DNA of 64,000 nt from Dellaglioa algida DSM 15638 (lineage in GTDB: Bacteria > Bacillota > Bacilli > Lactobacillales > Lactobacillaceae): positions 1-64,000 of the forward strand of contig NZ_AZDI01000002.1 of assembly GCF_001434695.1 (NCBI RefSeq), in the 5' to 3' direction. Below the pieces are notes generated by a model, which saw nothing but the letters and a program-made list of their open reading frames with translations, ran no database searches and was not told the DNA's origin. The position numbers and the translations under genes are program-made. Positions 25,990 through 35,954 of this stretch are shown piece by piece. Positions within the stretch are counted from its first letter, which is position 1. Each line of letters starts with the position of its first letter.

Positions 25990-26083
25990 TCGTTAGCTAA
26001 TACCATAATTATAACCTAAAAAGCGTGATTATTGGAAAAAAGTATCTAAATGATCATTTATTTGTGTAAACGGATTAGAAAAT

Positions 26084-26131
26084 AAAAAAAGCCATAACTC
26101 CCAGAATTGACTTTCTGGGAGTTATGGCTTT
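26084..26131 (-). terminator. Terminator of clpE
   Basis: A 19-bp perfect stem (26088-26106 with 26113-26131), followed on the minus strand by a T-run. Confidence 0.9.
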
Positions 26132-26141
26132 AATTTGGTCT

Positions 26142-28373
26142 TTATTCAGCGTTAGTTGAATCTGAATCTTTAACTTCAGCAGTTGTATCCGCTGAAATTT
26201 TAATTTCGTCTTTTTCGATCTTGGCAGCTAATTTTGTTACATCAGGATTATCAAGGTAGAAGTCAGCAATTTGGTCTTCAATCTGTTCTTGAATAACACG
26301 TCTTAATGGACGGGCACCCATGGCAGGATTGTAACCTAAATCAACCAGTTTCTCTTCAACAGGACTTGTTACGCGAAGTTCTAAGTTTTGGTTTTTAAGT
26401 ACGTCGTTGACATCATTAAGCATCAAACTTACGATTGATACTAAGTTTTCTTTACTTAATGGGTTAAATTCAACGATATCGTCAAAACGGTTCAAAAATT
26501 CAGGGCGGAAGTAATTTGATAGCTTATCAATGATGGCATGTGTTGCACCCGTTGACGTTGCGCCAAAACCAACATTGGCTTCGGCATCAGCACTTCCAGC
26601 GTTCGATGTCATAATGATAATCGTATCTTTAAAACTAACCGTGCGACCTTGAGAATCCGTTAAACGGCCATCTTCAAGAATTTGTAAGAACATATGCATC
26701 ACATCAGGATGCGCCTTTTCGACTTCGTCCAATAGGATTAGGCTGTATGGATTACGACGAACTTGTTCAGTTAATTGTCCGGCCTCTTCATAACCAACGT
26801 AACCTGGAGGTGAGCCAATTAATTTAGAAACGGAATGTTTCTCCATATATTCACTCATATCGAAGCGAATCATTGAATCCTTCGTACCAAATAATTCTTT
26901 TGACAATTGTTTGGCAAGTTCAGTCTTACCAATACCAGTTGGACCTACGAATAGGAATGAGCCAATTGGACGCCCAGATTTATTGAATCCGATACGGTTA
27001 CGGCGAATGGCACGAGCCACTTTATCAATCGCCGCATCTTGTCCAATAACGTTAGCTTGAAGAGAGACAGCTAAATTTTTCAATTGTTGTTGCTCTTTTT
27101 CTTTTAATTCGCCTACAGGAATACCCGTTTTATCTTCAACGATTTGTTCCATTTCTTTTTCGGTTACAATTGGTAATTCATCAGAATCAGTATTACTATC
27201 TTGTAATTCTTTGAATTTTGCAACTTGATCACGGTAGTAAGCTGCTTTTTCGTAATCTTCAGCACTTAATGCGGCCTGTTTTTGTGTTTCCGCATTCTTA
27301 ATCTTCTCTTCAACCAGCTTAGGATCAATTGCTTTAATGGTTAGGTTCATTTTTGAACCAGATTCATCAAGTAAATCGATTGCCTTGTCCGGTAAGAAAC
27401 GATCTTGAATATAGCGGTCAGATAAAGAAGCAGCCGCTTCGATTGCTTCATCGCTGTAACGAACATGATGGTAAGCTTCGTATTTCTTTTGGATCCCCTT
27501 TAAAATCACGATTGATTCTTCAACGCTAGGTTCGTCAACCTGAATAGGTTGTAAACGGCGTGCGAGGGCAGCATCTTTTTCAATTTGACGGTATTCATTT
27601 AGCGTTGTTGCGCCAACTAATTGCAATTCGCCTCGAGCAAGAGCAGGTTTCAAAACATTCCCCGCATCCATACCGCCTTCGGCATTTCCGGCACCAACAA
27701 TTTCGTGAATTTCATCGATAAAGAGAATAATATTTTTATCTGCTTTTAATTCTTTCATTAATTGTTGCATACGTTCTTCAAACTGACCACGAATTCCAGT
27801 TCCTTGGACTAATGAGACAACGTCTAAACGTACAACTTGTTTGTTCAACAATTTTTGTGGAACAGCTGAGTCAACAATCTTTTGAGCTAAGCCTTCAACA
27901 ACAGCCGTTTTACCGACACCAGCCTCGCCAATTAAAACAGGGTTGTTCTTTGTCCGACGATTTAATATTTCAATAATTTGGTCAATCTCTTGATCACGGC
28001 CAACAACTGGGTCAATATTTCCTGCCCGTGCTTCGTCAGTTAGGTTTAGCCCGAACTGGCCAAGGATTGTATCTTTTCCGTTATTTTTACGACCGCCACC
28101 GTTTCTACCAGCTTGGGTAGGGGGCGTTTGATCTTTTCTTTGAGGGTCATTGTTTTGACCATTTGGTGCGATGGCATTAAATAATTCATCAAGATTTCCA
28201 AAGCTGAAGGGGTCTTGTTGATTGTTACGGATTTGACCATTACTTAAACGTTCTTGTTCATCCTTAAGTAAGAGGTAACAATTTTGGCATAAATCATATT
28301 CTTGATGTTGGCCATTTAAGTTAGTTGATAAGTGGATCGTTGCTTGATTGATTCGACAATTTTGACAGATCAT
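26142..28373 (-). CDS. clpE: ATP-dependent Clp protease ATP-binding subunit ClpE
   Basis: A 743-residue HSP100 unfoldase that feeds ClpP. The N-terminal zinc finger CQNC...CQNC (about 3-33) is diagnostic for ClpE. A linker and the first AAA+ module follow (Walker [14 protein letters not shown]), then a short coiled-coil/UVR-type segment (about 350-400) and the second AAA+ module (Walker [13 protein letters not shown], Walker [15 protein letters not shown]). The ATG at 28373 is preferred over an in-frame ATG at 28391, because AAAGG sits 10 nt upstream of it and the zinc finger starts at residue 3. A CtsR box lies upstream, so heat-shock control is expected. Confidence 0.95.
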   Translation of the reverse strand: MICQNCRINQATIHLSTNLNGQHQEYDLCQNCYLLLKDEQERLSNGQIRNNQQDPFSFGNLDELFNAIAPNGQNNDPQRKDQTPPTQAGRNGGGRKNNGKDTILGQFGLNLTDEARAGNIDPVVGRDQEIDQIIEILNRRTKNNPVLIGEAGVGKTAVVEGLAQKIVDSAVPQKLLNKQVVRLDVVSLVQGTGIRGQFEERMQQLMKELKADKNIILFIDEIHEIVGAGNAEGGMDAGNVLKPALARGELQLVGATTLNEYRQIEKDAALARRLQPIQVDEPSVEESIVILKGIQKKYEAYHHVRYSDEAIEAAASLSDRYIQDRFLPDKAIDLLDESGSKMNLTIKAIDPKLVEEKIKNAETQKQAALSAEDYEKAAYYRDQVAKFKELQDSNTDSDELPIVTEKEMEQIVEDKTGIPVGELKEKEQQQLKNLAVSLQANVIGQDAAIDKVARAIRRNRIGFNKSGRPIGSFLFVGPTGIGKTELAKQLSKELFGTKDSMIRFDMSEYMEKHSVSKLIGSPPGYVGYEEAGQLTEQVRRNPYSLILLDEVEKAHPDVMHMFLQILEDGRLTDSQGRTVSFKDTIIIMTSNAGSADAEANVGFGATSTGATHAIIDKLSNYFRPEFLNRFDDIVEFNPLSKENLVSIVSLMLNDVNDVLKNQNLELRVTSPVEEKLVDLGYNPAMGARPLRRVIQEQIEDQIADFYLDNPDVTKLAAKIEKDEIKISADTTAEVKDSDSTNAE

Positions 28374-28436
28374 ATGTGCACAACCTTTCATATTTAATTC
28401 GTTATTATTTCATAATATATTTAAGATCAAAGCACG

Positions 28437-28454
28437 TTGACCTTCTTTGACCTT
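28437..28454 (-). promoter_or_regulatory. CtsR operator upstream of clpE
   Basis: Read on the minus strand, AAGGTCAAAGAAGGTCAA is a direct heptad repeat GGTCAAA-GA-AGGTCAA, matching the CtsR consensus with its 3-nt offset. It lies about 64 nt from the start codon. Confidence 0.85.
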
Positions 28455-28508
28455 CGATGATTAGTATACAAAATGTAAAAAACTTCTGCAAGTAATTTGC
28501 ATTCATTT

Positions 28509-28537
28509 TTTACATTTTATAGCGTCTATTCTATAAT
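28509..28537 (+). promoter_or_regulatory. Promoter of the small gene at 28578
   Basis: TTTACA at 28509-28514, 17-bp spacer, TATAAT at 28532-28537. Confidence 0.75.
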
Positions 28538-28577
28538 GAAATAAAGATAGAAGGTTTTAGCGAAAAGGGGTCTTAAA

Positions 28578-28766
28578 ATGAGCGAAGATTATAAAGCAAA
28601 GATTGATGCGTTAATTGCCGGAGAGATAGAGACAATCACGATTAACCCAGATGAATTTATGGCTTTTCAACTTGTTTGGCAAAAAGAGAAGTTACGTAAA
28701 GCAATCGTTGGTAATGCGCAAAGAGAAGGCCAGATTATTTATAAGTATGTCAGTTTAAAAAACTAA
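28578..28766 (+). CDS. Small conserved-looking cytoplasmic protein, function unknown
   Basis: A 62-residue soluble protein with strong SD (AAAAGGGG) and a near-consensus promoter, so it is very likely expressed. It begins with a charged helix (MSEDYKAKIDALIAG), has a central ITINPDEFMAFQLVWQ and a basic C-terminal half (EKLRKAIVGNAQREGQ). There is no signal, no cysteines and no domain I can name. It precedes ptsH, which has its own promoter. Confidence 0.75.
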   Translation: MSEDYKAKIDALIAGEIETITINPDEFMAFQLVWQKEKLRKAIVGNAQREGQIIYKYVSLKN

Positions 28767-28782
28767 AAAAATGACTAAAGAC

Positions 28783-28811
28783 TTGTATCATTTTTTAAAT
28801 AATGGTACTAT
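28783..28811 (+). promoter_or_regulatory. Promoter of ptsHI
   Basis: TTGTAT at 28783-28788, 17-bp spacer, TACTAT at 28806-28811. It leaves a leader of about 110 nt before ptsH. Confidence 0.65.
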
Positions 28812-28826
28812 TTATCTCTAGAGGTT

Positions 28827-28888
28827 AATGCGTTTAACTTACTAATGAAAACGCGTTCTTTGCTTTTGTAAGTGGGTTATGCATTTTT
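28827..28888 (+). terminator. Terminator-like hairpin in the ptsHI leader
   Basis: AATGC (28827-28831) pairs with GCATT (28881-28885), and AACTTAC (28836-28842) with GTAAGT plus wobbles (28868 onward). Five T follow. It lies downstream of the ptsH promoter and upstream of its SD, so it may attenuate. The stem is imperfect. Confidence 0.4.
28846..28859. promoter_or_regulatory. cre-like site in the ptsHI leader
   Basis: TGAAAACGCGTTCT matches 11 of 14 positions of a symmetric cre (TGAAAGCGCTTTCA). It lies about 30 bp downstream of the predicted start site, in the loop of the leader hairpin. Confidence 0.35.
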
Positions 28889-28928
28889 CTAAAATAAAAA
28901 ATATAGAACACCGAGGAGATAATTAATT

Positions 28929-29195
28929 ATGGAAAAGAAAGACTTTCACGTAATCGCAGAAACAGGTATCCACGCACGTCCAGCTACATTATTGGTACAA
29001 GCAGCAAGTAAATTTACTTCTGACGTTGCTTTGGTTTACGGAGAAAAATCAGTAAACTTAAAATCAATCATGGGCGTTATGTCATTAGGCGTTGGTCAAA
29101 ATGCTGACGTAACAATCACTGCTGATGGTGCTGACGAAGTAGACGCAATCGCAGCTATTACAGAAACAATGACGAAAGAAGGACTTGCTGAATAA
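28929..29195 (+). CDS. ptsH: Phosphocarrier protein HPr
   Basis: The 88-residue HPr relays phosphate from enzyme I to sugar-specific EIIA domains. His15 is in GIHARPA. Ser46 is in [11 protein letters not shown], the site phosphorylated by HPr kinase, whose gene lies at 44435; that form is the corepressor of CcpA. The strong SD is GAGGAGA. It overlaps ptsI by 1 nt. Confidence 0.98.
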   Translation: MEKKDFHVIAETGIHARPATLLVQAASKFTSDVALVYGEKSVNLKSIMGVMSLGVGQNADVTITADGADEVDAIAAITETMTKEGLAE

Positions 29196-30916
29196 TGTCG
29201 AAAATGCTAAAAGGGATTGCTGCTAGTGATGGTATTGCCATTGCTAAAGCATATATGTTAGTTCAACCCGATTTATCATTCTCGCAAGTAAGCATTGAAG
29301 ACCCAGAGTCAGAAATCAAACGTCTTGATACTGCCGTTGCAGCAGCAAGCGAAGATTTGAAGTTAATCAAACAAAAAGCTGCAGAAAACCTCGGCGCTGA
29401 AGAAGCCGAGGTTTTTGAAGCCCATTTGACAATTCTTTCGGATCCTGAACTTATGGGTAACATTGGCGATAAAATCAAAAATGATAAAGTTAACGCCGAA
29501 GCTGCATTGAAAGATGTTACAGATATGTTCATCTCAATGTTCGAAGGCATGACTGATAATGCTTATATGCAAGAACGTGCCGGCGATATCCGTGATGTTA
29601 CAAAACGTGTAATGAGTCATTTATTAGGCGTTTCTATCCCTAATCCTGCGCTTATTGACCAAGAAGTCGTGGTCATTGCGCATGATTTAACACCATCGGA
29701 TACTGCCCAATTAAATCGTAAATTCGTTAAAGGGTTTATTACTGATGTTGGTGGACGTACTTCTCATTCTGCTATTATGTCTCGTACACTTGAAATTCCT
29801 GCTGTTGTAGGCGCTGGAAATCCAACGACTGCAATTACAGAAGGCGATATGGTTATTGTTGATGGTATCAATGGTGACGGAATTATCAATCCTACTGCTG
29901 AAGAAATCTCAACTTACGAAGCAAAAGCAAAGGCTTTTTCTGATCAAAAGGCTGAATGGGAAGAATTAAAAGACGCTAAAACGGTTACGGCTGATGGTGT
30001 TCATTTTGATTTAGCTGCTAATATTGGTACGCCTAAAGATGTTGCTGGTGCACTAGATAATGGTGCCGAAGCAGTCGGTTTATTCCGTTCAGAATTCTTA
30101 TACATGGATGCCAGTGAATTACCTTCAGAAGATGATCAATTTGAAGCTTACAAAGCTGCAGTTGAAGGTATGAACGGTAAACAAGTTGTCGTAAGAACAA
30201 TGGATATTGGTGGCGATAAGGAATTACCTTATCTACCATTACCAGAGGAAATGAATCCTTTCTTAGGTTATCGTGCAATCCGAATTAGTTTGGATCGTCA
30301 AGATATCTTCAGAACACAACTTCGCGCATTACTTAGAGCTTCTCATTACGGACAATTAGCAATCATGTTCCCTATGATTGCAACCGTTGATGAGTTCAAA
30401 GCAGCTAAGGCTATCTACGTTGAAGAACGTACTAAATTAATCGATGCTGGTGTGCCAGTAGCAGAAAAACTTGAAGTCGGTATGATGATGGAAATTCCTG
30501 CTGCTGTTATGAATGGTGATCATTTAGCTAAATATGCTGATTTCTTCAGTATTGGCACAAATGATTTAATTCAGTACTCAATGGCCGCTGATCGAGGTAA
30601 CGAACAAGTTTCATACCTTTACCAACCTTATAACCCATCAATTTTACGTTTGATCAAAATGGTAATTGATACGGCTCATAAAGAAGGTAAGTGGGCAGGT
30701 ATGTGTGGTGAAATGGCCGGAGATCAAATTGCCGTGCCAATCCTAGCCGGCATGGGACTTGATGAATTCTCAATGAGCGCTTCATCAATTCTTAAAACAC
30801 GTAGTCTAATGAAAAAATTAGATACAACGAAAATGAAAGAATTGGCTGATAAGGCTGTCACTGATTGTGAAACTAATGAAGAAGTTATCGCATTAGTTGA
30901 ATCTTACATGAAGTAA
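29195..30916 (+). CDS. ptsI: Phosphoenolpyruvate-protein phosphotransferase (PTS enzyme I)
   Basis: The 573-residue enzyme I transfers phosphate from PEP to HPr. It has the N-terminal HPr-binding helical domain and the swivelling domain with active His ([12 protein letters not shown], about residue 190). The C-terminal TIM barrel binds PEP, with [25 protein letters not shown] and the conserved MCGEMAGDQ containing the catalytic Cys. The 1-nt overlap with ptsH gives translational coupling. Confidence 0.98.
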   Translation: MSKMLKGIAASDGIAIAKAYMLVQPDLSFSQVSIEDPESEIKRLDTAVAAASEDLKLIKQKAAENLGAEEAEVFEAHLTILSDPELMGNIGDKIKNDKVNAEAALKDVTDMFISMFEGMTDNAYMQERAGDIRDVTKRVMSHLLGVSIPNPALIDQEVVVIAHDLTPSDTAQLNRKFVKGFITDVGGRTSHSAIMSRTLEIPAVVGAGNPTTAITEGDMVIVDGINGDGIINPTAEEISTYEAKAKAFSDQKAEWEELKDAKTVTADGVHFDLAANIGTPKDVAGALDNGAEAVGLFRSEFLYMDASELPSEDDQFEAYKAAVEGMNGKQVVVRTMDIGGDKELPYLPLPEEMNPFLGYRAIRISLDRQDIFRTQLRALLRASHYGQLAIMFPMIATVDEFKAAKAIYVEERTKLIDAGVPVAEKLEVGMMMEIPAAVMNGDHLAKYADFFSIGTNDLIQYSMAADRGNEQVSYLYQPYNPSILRLIKMVIDTAHKEGKWAGMCGEMAGDQIAVPILAGMGLDEFSMSASSILKTRSLMKKLDTTKMKELADKAVTDCETNEEVIALVESYMK

Positions 30917-30926
30917 TTCAAATATT

Positions 30927-30960
30927 AAAAAAACTGATAATTTCGATTATCAGTTTTTTT
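30927..30960 (+). terminator. Terminator of ptsHI
   Basis: A 15-bp perfect stem with a TTCG loop (30927-30941, 30946-30960), ending in seven T. Confidence 0.95.
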
Positions 30961-31003
30961 GTGTTTATTTTAATTGGGAATGAATGAGAATAATGTACTT
31001 TTA

Positions 31004-31032
31004 TTGCATAACGAACCAGAAACCAATATAAT
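31004..31032 (+). promoter_or_regulatory. Promoter of the glycolipid glycosyltransferase operon
   Basis: TTGCAT at 31004-31009, 17-bp spacer, TATAAT at 31027-31032. Confidence 0.8.
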
Positions 31033-31070
31033 TAAGGATATTATACTAGAACAGACAAGGGGACCTTATC

Positions 31071-32252
31071 GTGAATATTGGGATTTTTACAGATACATAT
31101 TTTCCACAAGTGAGCGGTGTGGCGACTTCAATAAAGACACTAAGAAATGAGCTCGAAAAAGAAGGCCATACGGTCTATATTTTTACAACAACTGATCCGC
31201 ACGTTGATAAGACGGTTTATGAACGTAATATCTTTAGGTTTTCTAGCATCCCATTTGTCTCCTTCACGGATCGACGAATCGCTGTTAGAGGCTTATTTCA
31301 AGCGTATCAAGTGGCTAAGGAATTAAACCTAGATGTTATTCATACGCAAACCGAATTTTCTATGGGATGGATTGGTAAATTTGTTGCGAGAAATTTAAAA
31401 GTGCCTTGTTTACACACATATCACACGATGTATGAAGATTATTTGCATTATATTGCTAATGGTAAACTGTTAAAACCTTATCATGTTAAACAAATGACAA
31501 AAACATTTGCTTATCACATGAGTGGAATTGTGGCACCAAGTGATCGTGTTCAAAATCTACTGCAAAAATATGGTGTGAAATCAGAAATGCGTATTATTCC
31601 AACTGGCGTAGATATCTCTCAATTTGAGCAATTAGAAACTGAGGATTATCGGTCTAAGTTAGGTATTGCTGAAGATCGCCCAGTTATGCTTGCTTTGAGT
31701 CGATTAGCTTTTGAAAAGAATACAAAAGAAATAATTGATGTTATGCCTGCAATTGTTGAAAAAACGCCAGATATTTTATTCTTAATTGTTGGGGATGGCC
31801 CAGCTCGTGAGACGCTTGAAGAACAAGTCGTTAGTATGAATTTAGAATCTAATGTGCGCTTTACTGGCGAAGTCGATAATGACGAGGTCTTCCATTACTA
31901 TCAATTGGCCGACTTATTTATCTCCGCTTCAGTTACGGAATCACAAGGATTAACGTTTATTGAAGCCTTAGCGGCTGGCACACCAGTACTTGCTAAGACG
32001 GGTGATTATACTGACGAATTAATAGATAAACCAGAAATAGGGAAGACGTTTGCTTCTGAAGATGAGATGGTTACAGATGTTATCGACTATCTCAATAAGC
32101 GTGATCAAGTAATTGACCCTGAGCCACGTTTAAATAAATTAAAAGAAATTTCGGCAGCAACATTTGGCTCTAAAGTTGCCGCATTCTATCAAGATGCGCA
32201 AATTCAATATGTAGAATTAGAAGAGGAAGATGACGAAATTAGTCATTTATAA
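31071..32252 (+). CDS. 1,2-diacylglycerol 3-glucosyltransferase (GT4, BgsB/LafA type)
   Basis: A 393-residue GT-B glycosyltransferase of family 4, which transfers glucose from UDP-glucose to diacylglycerol for the membrane glycolipid and LTA anchor. N-terminal IGIFTDTYFPQVSGVATSI and HTYHTMYEDYLHY are typical of these lipid glucosyltransferases, and the C-terminal EX7E motif lies in SVTESQGLTFIEALAAGTPVL. The start is GTG at 31071 with AAGGGGA upstream. It is the first of a cluster with a second GT4 and a membrane protein. galU and pgcA in this window would supply UDP-glucose. Confidence 0.88.
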   Translation: MNIGIFTDTYFPQVSGVATSIKTLRNELEKEGHTVYIFTTTDPHVDKTVYERNIFRFSSIPFVSFTDRRIAVRGLFQAYQVAKELNLDVIHTQTEFSMGWIGKFVARNLKVPCLHTYHTMYEDYLHYIANGKLLKPYHVKQMTKTFAYHMSGIVAPSDRVQNLLQKYGVKSEMRIIPTGVDISQFEQLETEDYRSKLGIAEDRPVMLALSRLAFEKNTKEIIDVMPAIVEKTPDILFLIVGDGPARETLEEQVVSMNLESNVRFTGEVDNDEVFHYYQLADLFISASVTESQGLTFIEALAAGTPVLAKTGDYTDELIDKPEIGKTFASEDEMVTDVIDYLNKRDQVIDPEPRLNKLKEISAATFGSKVAAFYQDAQIQYVELEEEDDEISHL

Positions 32253-32282
32253 ACGTACCTATTTTTTAAAGGAGTTTCAGCC

Positions 32283-33305
32283 ATGCTATTAATTAACATG
32301 TTTTCTGCAGCCGACTCGGTTAAAGGACAAGGAGTTGGTAGTGCCTATACCGAAATGATGAGGTTACTCAAAGAACGTTTTCCGACTGAATTTAAAATCA
32401 GTGTGAATAAGTATAGCCGTTCCGATATTAGTCACTACCATACGATTAATTTTCCGTATTATCTTTCGACTTTTATGCCTGGTCGTGGTAAAAAAATTGG
32501 TTACGTCCATTTTTTACCGGAAACATTAGAAGGCAGCGTTAAAATCCCGCAACCTTTTAAAACCATTTTTTATTGGTACGTGATTGCTTTTTATAAGCGA
32601 ATGGATCATATCGTTGTTGTTAATCCAAGTTTTATACCAAAACTCGAAGCAGCTAAGATTCCTAAAGAACATGTGACGTATATTCCTAATTTTGTGTCAA
32701 AAAAAGTTTTTTATGAAAAAACGGCAGAAGAGAAACAAACTTTTAGAGACGAATTAAATATTCCAGCTGATAAGTTTATTGTCTTTGGTGATGGACAAGT
32801 TCAAGAAAGAAAAGGTGTGCCTGACTTTATTACTCTGGCCAAACAGAATCCTGATATTCAGTTTATCTGGGCTGGTGGCTTCTCATTTGGGAAGTTAACT
32901 GATGGTTACGCGGAACTAAAGAAGGTAGTCGATAATCCACCAAGTAATTTAATTTTTACTGGCATTATTGATCGTGAGGCATTGGTGAATTATTACAATA
33001 TTGCTAATCTTTTCTTATTACCATCCTTTAATGAACTGTTTCCAATGTCAGTGTTAGAGGCATTTAGCTGTGGTACGCCTGTACTATTGCGTGACCTTGA
33101 CCTTTATAAAGCGGTTATTGACGGTTATTATGATGCCGCAACGGATGTTGATGACATGCAAATTAAATTGAGAAAATTAAAAGAAGATCCTAATGCTTTA
33201 ACGGTATTACACGATAAAGCAGATCAGGCGTCAGCTTATTACTCTGAGGACAGGCTGGCCGAGATTTGGCATCAATTTTATTTGGACCAGAGCAAAGAGG
33301 ATTAA
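32283..33305 (+). CDS. Second GT4 glycosyltransferase, glycolipid disaccharide synthase (BgsA/LafB type)
   Basis: A 340-residue GT-B enzyme that likely adds the second hexose to monoglucosyl-diacylglycerol. It starts MLLINMFSAADSVKGQGVGS. The donor site is indicated by FGDGQVQERKGVPDFI and the EX7E region LPSFNELFPMSVLEAFSCGTP. AAAGGAG precedes the ATG. It lies 30 nt after the first transferase and 3 nt before the next gene, so the three form one operon. Whether the sugar is glucose or galactose cannot be read from the sequence. Confidence 0.85.
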   Translation: MLLINMFSAADSVKGQGVGSAYTEMMRLLKERFPTEFKISVNKYSRSDISHYHTINFPYYLSTFMPGRGKKIGYVHFLPETLEGSVKIPQPFKTIFYWYVIAFYKRMDHIVVVNPSFIPKLEAAKIPKEHVTYIPNFVSKKVFYEKTAEEKQTFRDELNIPADKFIVFGDGQVQERKGVPDFITLAKQNPDIQFIWAGGFSFGKLTDGYAELKKVVDNPPSNLIFTGIIDREALVNYYNIANLFLLPSFNELFPMSVLEAFSCGTPVLLRDLDLYKAVIDGYYDAATDVDDMQIKLRKLKEDPNALTVLHDKADQASAYYSEDRLAEIWHQFYLDQSKED

Positions 33306-33308
33306 AAA

Positions 33309-34337
33309 ATGACTCGAAAAAATGTAGGACTATTGATATTGATGGTCATAATTGGAATGGGTATATTTGCTTATTCGTTAAGAAATGTGTCGCTGGAGTC
33401 ACTCATTAAGGACTTAGTTAACATAAATGTTTGGTGGCTACTCGTTGCGGTATTTTGCGTTTGTATGTATTTTGTATTTGAAGCATTTATCGTCAAACGA
33501 TTTCTTAGGGGACAACATAAAAAATTTACATTCAAGAATGCTATCCGTATCCCGTTAATTGAACAATTATTTAATGGAATTACACCTTTTTCAACAGGTG
33601 GGCAGCCCGCACAATTGTTTGCAATGGCTCAATCTGGTATTGATGCAGGACGCGCCAGTTCAATTTTATTAATGAAATTCGTTGTTTACCAAGCTATGAT
33701 CGTAATTAATTTCATTGTTTGTTTATTGATTGGGTTTCAATACATACAAGATAAAGTGAACTACTTGATGGTTTTTGTGATTTTTGGATTTGTAATCCAT
33801 TTAGCCGTAATTATTGGTTTGTTAATGATTATGTACTGGTACGCTTTTACTAAAAAATTAGTGGCCGCTTGTATGTTGGTTGTTAAGTTATTCGTTAAAG
33901 GTGATAAATTTGAGCGCTTAAATACGAGCATCTATTCAAAGATAGAGAACTTTCACAAAGAGAGTTTACGGATGAAAAACGAAAAGAAAATATTATTTGA
34001 TGTTTTCGTGCTAACGTTTTTCCAATTAGCCTTTTACTATTTGGTACCATATTTCATCATGTTGTCACTCGGCTATACGTCAGTGGACATTGTTATGATT
34101 ACGGCGCTTCACGTGCTGATTGTGATGGTTATTTCACTCTTCCCAATTCCTGGTGGAACCGGTGGAGCGGAATACAGCTTTGCAATTGTCTTTTCTAGTT
34201 TCATGACGAGTCATAGTAAATTAATATTAGCCATGCTGTTGTGGCGTGTGCTGACTTACTATCTTGGCTTGTTCGCTGGGATGTTCGCGTTAGTCATGAA
34301 ACCGGACAAAGTAGAAGAAGTGGGACTAGATGATTAA
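33309..34337 (+). CDS. Lysylphosphatidylglycerol-synthase-TM/UPF0104-type membrane protein
   Basis: A 342-residue polytopic protein with about eight helices, matching the flippase-like domain found at the N terminus of MprF. It has FNGITPFSTGGQPAQLFAMAQSG (about 89-111), typical of the family, and FPIPGGTGGAEYSF near residue 280. There is no aminoacyl-transferase domain, so it does not make lysyl-PG itself. Its operon partners make glycolipids, which suggests it translocates or positions them; this is inference. Confidence 0.85.
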   Translation: MTRKNVGLLILMVIIGMGIFAYSLRNVSLESLIKDLVNINVWWLLVAVFCVCMYFVFEAFIVKRFLRGQHKKFTFKNAIRIPLIEQLFNGITPFSTGGQPAQLFAMAQSGIDAGRASSILLMKFVVYQAMIVINFIVCLLIGFQYIQDKVNYLMVFVIFGFVIHLAVIIGLLMIMYWYAFTKKLVAACMLVVKLFVKGDKFERLNTSIYSKIENFHKESLRMKNEKKILFDVFVLTFFQLAFYYLVPYFIMLSLGYTSVDIVMITALHVLIVMVISLFPIPGGTGGAEYSFAIVFSSFMTSHSKLILAMLLWRVLTYYLGLFAGMFALVMKPDKVEEVGLDD

Positions 34338-34360
34338 ATAGGTAAAAAGTGGGGGTCAAT

Positions 34361-34711
34361 ATGGATTTGAAACGTCAAGAATTAATTCAATTCATTTTAG
34401 ATCGAACAAACACAACCGAGTCTTATCCATTCAATAATCCGAGTCGGAAACAAACTATCTTGTGGACGATTATGAAACAAGTTAGTAGCGGTAAGATGAT
34501 GGCAATGATTTTTGAAAGAGATGACAAGTTATTGTTAAACCTAAAATTAAAGCCAGAACATGTTGATCAAATGAAACATGTGGACGGTGTTACATCTGGG
34601 TTTCATATGAATAAAAAATATTGGTTAACAATTGATATTCAGGATACGGATGTTACTCAAATTGAATTAGAAAATATGATTATTGAGAGTGATTCGTTAA
34701 CAAAACGGTAA
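34361..34711 (+). CDS. MmcQ/YjbR family protein
   Basis: A 116-residue small protein of the MmcQ/YjbR fold (CyaY-like, DNA-binding type). Seen are the N-terminal helix MDLKRQELIQFI, YPFNNPSRKQTILWTIMKQ, the central LLNLKLKPEHVDQM and the C-terminal GFHMNKKYWLTIDI, which is the family hallmark. Its biochemical role is unsettled. An in-frame GTG at 34349 precedes, but the G-rich SD (GGGGG, 34350-34355) fits the ATG at 34361. It closes the glycolipid operon just before a shared terminator. Confidence 0.85.
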   Translation: MDLKRQELIQFILDRTNTTESYPFNNPSRKQTILWTIMKQVSSGKMMAMIFERDDKLLLNLKLKPEHVDQMKHVDGVTSGFHMNKKYWLTIDIQDTDVTQIELENMIIESDSLTKR

Positions 34712-34714
34712 ATT

Positions 34715-34763
34715 AATAAGGCACTAAACCATCTAGATTCTCTAAATGGTTTAGTGCCTTATT
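34715..34763. terminator. Bidirectional terminator between the MmcQ gene and the aminotransferase
   Basis: An 18-bp perfect stem (34715-34732 with 34746-34763), with T-rich flanks on both strands; serves the convergent genes. Confidence 0.9.
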
Positions 34764-34778
34764 TTTATGGTCATGTAT

Positions 34779-35954
34779 TTACTTGTTTTCTGTCATATAA
34801 GCATTTAAACGTTCCATACCAGCAACTAAGTTATCCATACTTGCGGCATAACTTAGGCGGATATAACCTTTACCAGATTCGCCAAAGGCAGTACCTGGAA
34901 TTAAAGCAAGCTTGTGATTGAATGCTAGGTCTTTGCAAAATGCCATTGCATCTTGATTATAACCTTCAGGGATTTTAGCAAAGATATAAAAAGCGCCACT
35001 GGGTTCCGCCATTTCAAAGTGCATTTTTTTCATCTCTGTCATTACAAAATCACGACGTTTTTTATATTCAACGTTCATAATACGACCGTCATCCTTACCA
35101 TCGCGTAAAGCGGCAATACCAGCACGTTGTGAAACACTCGTTGCGGATGTAACTAGATATTGGTGGACCTTCTTTAATTCGTCAGTCATAGCTTTAGGTG
35201 CGAGTAAAAACCCAATTCGCCAACCTGTCATTGCATGTGACTTAGATAAGCCATTGATTAAGACAGTCTGGTCACGAATATATTTAGCAATCGAAATATG
35301 GTTATGTCCATAAGTTAATTCACTATAAATTTCGTCACTGATAGCCCAAAGTTTTTGTGTTCGGATTTCATCGGTTATCGCAATAATTTCGTCTTCAGTC
35401 CAAGAAATACCAGTTGGATTACTTGGATTAATCAAGATAATCCCCTTAATGGTTTCGTCGGGATTGTCAGCAATGGCTTGGTTAATCATGTCGGGCGTTA
35501 ATCTGAAGTTGTTATCACGTGTATCAATGTAGATGGGTTTAATCCGGTTTAAGGTAATTAATGGCATGTAACCGGGATAAAGCGGAGTAGGAACAAGAAC
35601 CGCATCCCCCGGATTGAAAATAGTTTGTAAGGCAGTTGCGATAGCTTCAGTAGCACCAACCGTGACTAATATTTCAGATTGAGCATCATAACTAACACCA
35701 TATTTTTCATTGAAAAATTCACTGGCGGCCGTACGTAATTCAATATCGCCAGCCATTCCCATATAATGGGAGTAATTTTCATTAATGGCTTCAATGGCAG
35801 CCTTTTTAATATGATCCGGCGTATTGAAATCTGGTTCGCCCATAGTTAACTTAATCATACCGGGAATTTGGCTCACTTCATCATCAAATTGACGAATATC
35901 TGAAACTTCTATTTTGAATACTTGATCGTTCAAATCTTTTCTAAATAAACCCAT
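34779..35954 (-). CDS. PLP-dependent aminotransferase class I/II (PatA-like)
   Basis: A 391-residue fold-type I aminotransferase. The PLP lysine lies in LINGLSKSHAMTGWRIGF, and other anchors are VGATEAIATAL, NPSNPTGISW, ISDEIYSELTYG and the substrate-carboxylate Arg in YIRLSYAAS. It is closest in style to PatA/DapX-like aminotransferases that act on aromatic amino acids or acetyl-diaminopimelate; the substrate is not resolved. The frame is open to a TTG at 35969, but GGAGG lies within that extension and correctly precedes the ATG at 35954. Monocistronic. Confidence 0.88.
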   Translation of the reverse strand: MGLFRKDLNDQVFKIEVSDIRQFDDEVSQIPGMIKLTMGEPDFNTPDHIKKAAIEAINENYSHYMGMAGDIELRTAASEFFNEKYGVSYDAQSEILVTVGATEAIATALQTIFNPGDAVLVPTPLYPGYMPLITLNRIKPIYIDTRDNNFRLTPDMINQAIADNPDETIKGIILINPSNPTGISWTEDEIIAITDEIRTQKLWAISDEIYSELTYGHNHISIAKYIRDQTVLINGLSKSHAMTGWRIGFLLAPKAMTDELKKVHQYLVTSATSVSQRAGIAALRDGKDDGRIMNVEYKKRRDFVMTEMKKMHFEMAEPSGAFYIFAKIPEGYNQDAMAFCKDLAFNHKLALIPGTAFGESGKGYIRLSYAASMDNLVAGMERLNAYMTENK

